A stretch of DNA of 42,726 nucleotides from positions 1-42,726 of the IMG/VR virus record IMGVR_UViG_3300036770_002393, one strand, 5' to 3'. The notes under the pieces are model-generated. The model saw only the letters and a program-made list of their open reading frames with translations, had not been told where the DNA came from and ran no database searches. Origin of the DNA: a virus. A program made the position numbers and the translations under genes. This document shows positions 39,091 to 42,726 of the stretch, piece after piece (within the stretch, counting starts at the first letter, position 1; each line of letters starts with the position of its first letter).

Positions 39091-39326
39091 GATTCATCCC
39101 CATCGCGCTCGCGCTTGGCGTCGCTGTTGTGCCACGGCTTCACCTCCACGCGCACGCAGTCGTAGCCGTCGCGCTTGAATGATTGCCAGACTCTTTTTAC
39201 AGTACCACCGAAACAATCCTCAGCGAGGCGTTCAATAGCCGCCTTGCGAGTCTTGCCTGTGTATGCGTATTTCCAACGGCTAAAATACGGATTACCGTTT
39301 CTGTTGACGATTACCCAGAGTTTCAT
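39069..39326 (-). CDS. Hypothetical protein, 85 aa
   Basis: A basic, Trp/Tyr-rich protein: MKLWVIVNRNGNPYFSRWKY, then AYTGKTRKAAIERLAEDCF and CVRVEVKPW. This resembles small proteins in many Gram-negative phages that have a short beta-sheet and helix. It overlaps its neighbours at both ends (four bases with the 108-residue gene). No function is known. Confidence 0.75.
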   Translation of the reverse strand: MKLWVIVNRNGNPYFSRWKYAYTGKTRKAAIERLAEDCFGGTVKRVWQSFKRDGYDCVRVEVKPWHNSDAKRERDGDESWTTSQR

Positions 39327-39649
39327 TCACTCACCCTTTCAATCGTATTTCGCTTTTCAGCCTCTAGTTGCTGGTGAAGGTTTTTTGCTTCGGCGTATTC
39401 GTTGAGCAGCGAGTTGTCTACCTTTCCTTGAATAATCAAATCAGCAATAAGCCTGGCCACCCTGTTTCGCGACACCCTTGCCTCGTTCAACTCATTTGTA
39501 TTACGAGTGCTAACATGCACTGAAACCGCTGATGTTGTCCCACAATATGGGCATGTTGCCTTATCTGCTGAAATATTCATCCGCCATGTTTTGTTGCAGC
39601 TATGACATTTATAGCTATGCTTAATAAGCGGAAAATGAATATGTGTCAT
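39323..39649 (-). CDS. Zinc-ribbon and helical protein, 108 aa
   Basis: The N-terminus carries CHSCNKTW and CPYCGTT (15-40), a zinc ribbon, followed by a long helix (ARVSRNRVARLIADLI... LLNEYAEAKNLHQQLEAEK). It may bind nucleic acid or a partner. It overlaps both neighbours by four bases. The A+T content is visibly higher than in nearby genes (for example around 39420-39500), hinting at a separate origin. Confidence 0.75.
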   Translation of the reverse strand: MTHIHFPLIKHSYKCHSCNKTWRMNISADKATCPYCGTTSAVSVHVSTRNTNELNEARVSRNRVARLIADLIIQGKVDNSLLNEYAEAKNLHQQLEAEKRNTIERVSE

Positions 39650-40368
39650 TTGCCCGCCTCCCTATCCGCCAGCGTGCCGGGCGTGCGGCGGCGGTTGTTC
39701 TTGCCAAGCCTGTTACGAGACATGCCCTCCCACTTACCGTTGCGCATGTATTGGAATTCTGAATTGCATCTGGTTTGCTCCTTCCGCCTATCGCCCTTGC
39801 GCTCGTCCTGCGCGATAAGCTGGCGGTCGATGATGCGGGCAGTGTGGGTCTCAGTAGTTTTGTGACACCACCAGACCGGTGAGTGTTCGGACTCCCCATA
39901 CACCACCACCCCCGCGTCGATGCGGGCTTGCAGCGCGTCACGCTCTGTGGTGAGTTCTTCGATAACGCTTTTCAACCCACGAATGGTTTCATCACGACAC
40001 TCGATGCCATCGAAGTGTCTGTCTCGTTTGTCAGATGGAACTTCTTTGCGCTCGCCCGTGTGGCCGTCATATACGTGATCAATTTCTAAACGAGCCTCCA
40101 GCTTAGCGATACGTTCCTCGGCCTCGATGAGCGCGGCGGCAATCTCGGCGGCGTGGTTCGTGGCGTGTAGACAGAAATCCGCATTGTGTTCCGCTTTAAT
40201 TTCAAAGCTCTTGTTTTGCCAGTTTGCAAACTGTGCAAGAGTGTTGCGGTCCTTGTCGCGCAATAACCATGATGTGTGGTACGCATCGTTTTTGACGCAG
40301 TACCAGCCCCCCTGCGTAGCCTTCTCCCGCAGCGCGATAAGCTCGCGGGCGTGGTCCAGTGCGCTCAT
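39646..40368 (-). CDS. Coiled-coil protein with ADRE tail, 240 aa
   Basis: Starts MSALDHARELIALREKATQG (the HAREL-type N-terminus common in phage small-gene regions), has HNADFCLHATNHAAEIAAAL, a coiled coil (about 80-155) and a basic C-terminal segment ending NNRRRTPGTLADREAGK. The last part is nearly the same as the end of the 60-residue gene at 40809-40991, through a 40-base DNA repeat. The protein is possibly a fusion of commonly shuffled parts. Function unknown. Confidence 0.75.
   Translation of the reverse strand: MSALDHARELIALREKATQGGWYCVKNDAYHTSWLLRDKDRNTLAQFANWQNKSFEIKAEHNADFCLHATNHAAEIAAALIEAEERIAKLEARLEIDHVYDGHTGERKEVPSDKRDRHFDGIECRDETIRGLKSVIEELTTERDALQARIDAGVVVYGESEHSPVWWCHKTTETHTARIIDRQLIAQDERKGDRRKEQTRCNSEFQYMRNGKWEGMSRNRLGKNNRRRTPGTLADREAGK
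39661..39700. repeat. 40-bp repeat, copy 1 (gene 3' end)
   Basis: Matches 40821-40860 at 36 of 40 positions in the same orientation. Both copies encode the C-terminal NNRRR...GT.ADRE stretch of two otherwise unrelated genes. This suggests recombination or gene shuffling through shared 3' ends. Confidence 0.8.
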
Positions 40369-40583
40369 TCTCCGTCCTCCGCGCCCAGGATGCGGGCGAG
40401 TCCGTCACTTATTGGCGATTCGTAAAAGCTAAATCCATATTTACTCCCGCCTATTTCGTAATAGTCCATGCCAGTCCTGCGGCCCTCTGTAAATGCTAGC
40501 TTCACCAAAAACGCCAGCTCGCGCACCTGCTTGTCGCGGTCGAGGTAGGCGCGGGCGAGGGTGGCTGCGGTTTCAATATTCAT
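40365..40583 (-). CDS. Hypothetical protein, 72 aa
   Basis: MNIETAATLARAYLDRDKQV begins a helical protein with a short aromatic middle (MDYYEIGGSKYGFSFYES) and an acidic end. The ATG at 40583 is preferred over a Met at 40598 because it overlaps the previous stop (ATGAATATTGA). It overlaps the next gene by four bases. No family recognised. Confidence 0.7.
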   Translation of the reverse strand: MNIETAATLARAYLDRDKQVRELAFLVKLAFTEGRRTGMDYYEIGGSKYGFSFYESPISDGLARILGAEDGE

Positions 40584-40809
40584 GGGTATCTGCCTCATTA
40601 TCTGAAACGTTTTTCCACACCCCAGTATTAGAGTTGAAGTCCTTCAACTCGCGTTTAAGTGCTGCTAAAATGCTGGTAGATGGAACTTTCCTTAACCTTC
40701 CGCACAACAATCTGGCCATGTCATCAGACATACGATCAATGGACTTCAACTGTCTACTCATAGCAATATATTGTGACCATGCTTCGTAGAGATTCTCTTC
40801 TATGTTCAT
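40573..40809 (-). CDS. Hypothetical protein, 78 aa
   Basis: A helical, mostly polar protein (MNIEENLYEAWSQYIAMSRQ... MSDDMARLLCGRLRKV). Relatively AT-rich codon use compared with its neighbours (40600-40800), which again suggests separate origin. The ATG at 40809 overlaps the previous stop (ATGA). No function known. Confidence 0.68.
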   Translation of the reverse strand: MNIEENLYEAWSQYIAMSRQLKSIDRMSDDMARLLCGRLRKVPSTSILAALKRELKDFNSNTGVWKNVSDNEADTHEY

Positions 40810-40991
40810 CACTCCCCCTCCCTATCCGCCCGCGTGCCGTCCTTGCGGCGGCGGTTGTTCAGGATATCCGCCACTTCGGCCAAGTCGCCCGTGACCGCGA
40901 TGCCACCCTCCCGCCCGCGCAGTTCGGCCAGCAGTTCCTCGGCGGTCGTCATGCGGCTTTCGAGTTTGCTGATTCGCTCGCGTTTCGTCAT
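40809..40991 (-). CDS. Small coiled-coil protein with ADRE tail, 60 aa
   Basis: MTKRERISKLESRMTTAEEL forms a short coiled coil, followed by GDLAEVADILNNRRRKDGTR and ADREGE. The tail matches the end of the 240-residue gene. It overlaps both neighbours by four bases or less. Proteins with this helix and tail are common in phage early regions; no function is known. Confidence 0.7.
   Translation of the reverse strand: MTKRERISKLESRMTTAEELLAELRGREGGIAVTGDLAEVADILNNRRRKDGTRADREGE
40821..40860. repeat. 40-bp repeat, copy 2 (gene 3' end)
   Basis: Second copy of the repeat at 39661-39700 (36 of 40 identical), 1,160 bases away and at the same place relative to a stop codon. Confidence 0.8.
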
Positions 40992-41227
40992 AGTCCAATC
41001 TCCCTTCTGTAGCCAATCCGTTTGCGCTCAAGCTCTGCGGCCTCGGCTACGGTTTCGCGTTCCATTCCTTCAAACAGGTCCGCGCACCAGCCGCACGCGG
41101 CCTCGATGGTGCTGGCGTACGGCCCTTCCACGCCGTCTAGGTCAGCACGCCAGCCTTGAGGCCAGTTGGTCAGCGTAAACGATTCGGCGCGGCCAGCGGT
41201 GAGGATTTCGTGGATGCGCTCGGTCAT
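40988..41227 (-). CDS. Hypothetical protein, 79 aa
   Basis: MTERIHEILTAGRAESFTLT, a beta-like middle with WPQGWRADLDGVEGPYASTI, then a helix with CGWCADLFEGMERETV. The mix of Trp and Cys (CGWC, a possible redox or metal pair) is notable. Overlaps both neighbours by four bases. No family recognised. Confidence 0.7.
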   Translation of the reverse strand: MTERIHEILTAGRAESFTLTNWPQGWRADLDGVEGPYASTIEAACGWCADLFEGMERETVAEAAELERKRIGYRREIGL

Positions 41228-41490
41228 ATCTTCAACCCCTTCAACCGCGCATCTACATCGCGGTCAAGGTACAACTCCTGCAAGCTGTCACCACCCGCCG
41301 GAATCCGGCCCGCGTTGAAGTTGGGCGGCGTGCCGTCGAAGCCTGTGGAGTACTTGAGGGCCACGCCGTGACCGTTGACCACGCCGCCCGTCCATGCGGG
41401 GATGTCGTCGGGGTCTTTGTTGTAGGCGTAGGTGCGTTCCTTGCTGCCTATGATCTTCGCCGTCCCGCTAAGAGTCTGCGTGCGCTTCAT
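41224..41490 (-). CDS. Hypothetical protein, 88 aa
   Basis: Starts MKRTQTLSGTAKIIGSKERT at 41490, chosen because ATGA overlaps the previous stop. A beta-rich protein with repeated short strands (YAYNKDPDDIPAWTGGVVNG, VALKYSTGFDGTPPNFNAG). No catalytic motif or membrane helix. It belongs to the early small-gene chain. Confidence 0.68.
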   Translation of the reverse strand: MKRTQTLSGTAKIIGSKERTYAYNKDPDDIPAWTGGVVNGHGVALKYSTGFDGTPPNFNAGRIPAGGDSLQELYLDRDVDARLKGLKI

Positions 41491-41672
41491 GACGCGCACC
41501 GAAGGAAGTGGCGGAGAACAAGCCAGAAATGGCGCAGGAGCGCGGTGAACGCAAAGTCGGAAGCCCACTGCGGATCGCCATCACCAATCCCGTGCAGGTA
41601 GCGTCCGCCCGGTACCCGCGCCGTGAACACAAGCACCCCATTGACCGTCGTACGAATGTAAGGCTGCGTCAT
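41487..41672 (-). CDS. Hypothetical protein, 61 aa, first gene of the early leftward operon
   Basis: Starts at ATG 41672 (MTQPYIRTTVNGVLVFTARV) because GAGGGAG lies nine bases upstream; longer frames would run through the promoters and leader hairpin. The protein ends in a Leu/Phe/Arg-rich helix (FTALLRHFWLVLRHFLRCAS), which could associate with a membrane. Being the first gene after regulated promoters, it may be expressed early. No family recognised. Confidence 0.65.
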   Translation of the reverse strand: MTQPYIRTTVNGVLVFTARVPGGRYLHGIGDGDPQWASDFAFTALLRHFWLVLRHFLRCAS

Positions 41673-41706
41673 CCCAAGTCTCCCTCGTGGTGGTGGAAAA
41701 TAAATC

Positions 41707-41735
41707 GCGGCCCCCGCCGATTTGACGGGAGCCGC
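41707..41735 (-). terminator. Leader hairpin with U-rich tail (attenuator candidate)
   Basis: GCGGC...GCCGC with CCCG/CGGG inside gives a 10-bp stem (one mismatch) and a 9-base loop. On the minus strand it is followed by GATTTATTTT. It lies between the early promoters (41779-41879) and the first gene at 41672, so it would end most transcripts in the leader unless overridden. Confidence 0.6.
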
Positions 41736-41778
41736 GCACCAGTGGAGACTCGGATGATGCTCCGTGCCTTCAAGCAAG

Positions 41779-41807
41779 AGCATATCACTTCCTATAAAAC
41801 TTGTCAA
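41779..41807 (-). promoter_or_regulatory. Early leftward promoter, proximal
   Basis: Minus strand: TTGACA, 17 bases, TATGCT, with start near 41772. The same hexamers and spacing are used by the late promoter. The transcript would read through the leader hairpin into the small-gene chain. Confidence 0.75.
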
Positions 41808-41831
41808 TGCCTGCATCATCTTTGTGTCCGC

Positions 41832-41862
41832 TGGTGCTGCGACAAAGACAATCGTAGCACCA
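41832..41862. promoter_or_regulatory. Inverted repeat with repressor half-sites
   Basis: TGGTGCTGCGA-CAAAGACAA-TCGTAGCACCA: 11-bp arms with one mismatch around 9 bases, containing TGGTGC and GCACCA, the arms of the immunity operator, at wider spacing. One arm covers the -10 box of the distal promoter. Probably a second control site of the phage repressor. Confidence 0.6.
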
Positions 41863-41879
41863 TTGACACTAACTGTCAA
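41851..41879 (-). promoter_or_regulatory. Early leftward promoter, distal, with operator-like spacer
   Basis: Minus strand: TTGACA, 17 bases, TACGAT. Its spacer and -10 share the exact 13-mer GTCAATGGTGCTA with the rightward promoter at 9752-9780, in the same position relative to the -10. Confidence 0.65.
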
Positions 41880-41986
41880 GCAGAAAAAACACCACCGGAA
41901 AGCCCAAGAAATAAAGGCTAAAGTGGATACTGACGATCACGAAAAGCACATTCCGATAACACACAACGACCCTAAAAACACAAAGG
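41880..41986. other. Intergenic stretch without a gene
   Basis: About 100 bases of fairly AT-rich DNA between the distal early promoter and the terminator at 41987. No frame with an SD was found on either strand. Confidence 0.5.
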
Positions 41987-42018
41987 GCCGGGGCCAGGAG
42001 GGGGGAACTGGCCCCGGC
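41987..42018 (-). terminator. Intrinsic terminator after the HExxH gene
   Basis: GCCGGGGCCA and TGGCCCCGGC form a perfect 10-bp stem with a 12-base loop; on the minus strand CCTTTGTGTTTTT follows. It lies about 90 bases below the HExxH gene and ends the unit that starts near 4.0 kb. A smaller GGACACC/GGTGTCC hairpin sits at 42022-42044. Confidence 0.82.
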
Positions 42019-42105
42019 TATGGACACCCACGGGGATGGTGTCCAAACCGCGCTGGATCAAGGCGCGGGAGGAGAAGATCGCATTCAACTATCAGCTGTC
42101 AAGGA

Positions 42106-42414
42106 TTACTTGACTGCTCGCTTCCCCGCCGCCAGCAAACCGGACAACTCCGGGTTGTCGCTCAACACCTGAACGATCTGGTAAGCCAGACCATCCACCA
42201 ACCGCTCGTTGTGATTGCTGTACCCCAAGCTGAAAAGCATGGCGTGAACAATCTCGTGCCAAAGCGTGATGCGCGTCATCAAGGGGTCCATCCCCTCGCG
42301 AACAACTATCGTTCGCTGCGCCTCATCACACAAACCATACTCAGGTAGCGGGGCAACCGCTATCGCCCAATCACCTGGGCCTATACGGATGGTCTCAGGG
42401 AGCTTCAATGACAT
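42106..42414 (-). CDS. HExxH zinc-protease-like protein, 102 aa
   Basis: From ATG 42414 the protein has WHEIVHAMLF with the zinc motif His53-Glu54-x-x-His57 and a possible third ligand region NHNERLVDGLAYQ (68-80). The motif and helix resemble ImmA/IrrE- or SprT-type metallopeptidases, though the protein is very short. In phages, ImmA-like proteases can cleave a repressor. It overlaps the end of the winged-helix gene by 20 bases, and no strong SD is seen, so the pair is likely coupled. Confidence 0.72.
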   Translation of the reverse strand: MSLKLPETIRIGPGDWAIAVAPLPEYGLCDEAQRTIVVREGMDPLMTRITLWHEIVHAMLFSLGYSNHNERLVDGLAYQIVQVLSDNPELSGLLAAGKRAVK

Positions 42415-42634
42415 CGTAGGCAGGAGCCTGATAGTAGTTCCCGTCCACGCCAAGCGTCTGCTTCTTCCCGGTGCAGCGAATCATCTTCTTCGCGTGCAAC
42501 TTCTGCAACCGGGCGTTCGCCACCTTCCTGCTCACACCCCAAAGATCACTCAACTCGGCGCAGGTGAAACCATGCGCCACAACCTCAATCGTTCGCGCCG
42601 CATTCAGCGCGTCAAGCCAACGCTGCACGTCCAT
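42395..42634 (-). CDS. Winged-helix DNA-binding protein, 79 aa
   Basis: The start at ATG 42634 overlaps the metallophosphoesterase stop (ATGA) across the circle junction. The protein has a helix-turn-helix (GFTCAELSDLWGVSRKVANARLQKL, about 22-46) and a wing-like beta end (KKMIRCTGKKQTLGVDGNYY). A small MarR/ArsR-like regulator is likely. With the HExxH protein downstream it may form a regulator-protease pair, but the target is unknown. Confidence 0.78.
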   Translation of the reverse strand: MDVQRWLDALNAARTIEVVAHGFTCAELSDLWGVSRKVANARLQKLHAKKMIRCTGKKQTLGVDGNYYQAPAYDVIEAP

Positions 42635-42726
42635 CAAATTTCTGGCTCCTCACGGGCAAAGGAAACTGTAAACGGCTTCGGATACCAAACACCGTCAGGT
42701 GCTTCTCGAAGAATCAAGCCGCCAAA
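42600..42726. repeat. Terminal direct repeat, second copy
   Basis: Identical to bases 1-127; see the entry at position 1. It contains the start of the winged-helix gene and the end of the metallophosphoesterase gene. Count this sequence once when building the circle. Confidence 0.95.

Overview
The window is a complete temperate phage genome, assembled as a circle. Bases 1-127 and 42600-42726 are identical, so the unique circle is 42,599 bp and the minus-strand gene block runs through the junction. A site-specific integrase, a divergent repressor/Cro pair and an attP-like segment carrying the 3' half of a tRNA-Val(CAC) gene indicate lysogeny. Terminase, portal, scaffold, capsid, two small adaptor-like proteins, a nozzle-like protein and four large coiled-coil or internal-virion-type proteins, with no tape measure, tail tube or sheath, point to a short-tailed (podovirus-like) virion. 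The host is probably a Gram-negative-like bacterium with sigma70-type promoters (TTGACA-N17-TATGCT), strong Shine-Dalgarno (SD) sites and tRNA genes that encode CCA. I cannot name the host.

Layout. Two transcription blocks diverge near 3.9-4.3 kb and converge on a hairpin at 16.18 kb. The plus block opens with an accessory, anti-defence-like module (4.29-7.81 kb): an ArdC N-terminal domain protein, a clamp-loader-like ATPase, ArdA and several small proteins, most with the same extended SD (GGAG(G)ATCGG). A complete type I hammerhead ribozyme lies between two of its genes (6645-6698). Next come the integrase (7.9-9.0 kb), a tRNA-type terminator and attP (9.06-9.16 kb), the immunity region (9.27-10.0 kb), and a recombination/replication module: Fe-S PD-(D/E)XK nuclease, Sak4-like ATPase, SSB-like protein, RuvC-like resolvase, a possible replisome organiser and DnaB helicase (10.0-15.7 kb).

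The minus block starts near 4.0 kb, reads through an unassigned gene, a DNA methyltransferase, a DUF1937-type protein, an M15-type endolysin, small membrane genes and a metallophosphoesterase, crosses the circle junction to a winged-helix and an HExxH protein, and ends at a terminator near 42.0 kb. A second unit starts at tandem promoters near 41.8 kb and expresses a chain of tiny overlapping genes (38.27-41.67 kb). A third starts at 38.2 kb with terL and carries all morphogenesis genes down to 16.2 kb.

Regulation. The repressor operator in the immunity region shares an exact 13-mer with the upstream early promoter at 41.85 kb, in the same position relative to the -10 box, so one repressor may silence both. 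The late promoter has its own 25-nt palindrome just downstream. The most unusual signals are the hammerhead ribozyme, eleven same-strand copies of a GGACAGGG repeat confined to 5.63-9.24 kb, and the attP that carries a tRNA half plus a matching terminator.
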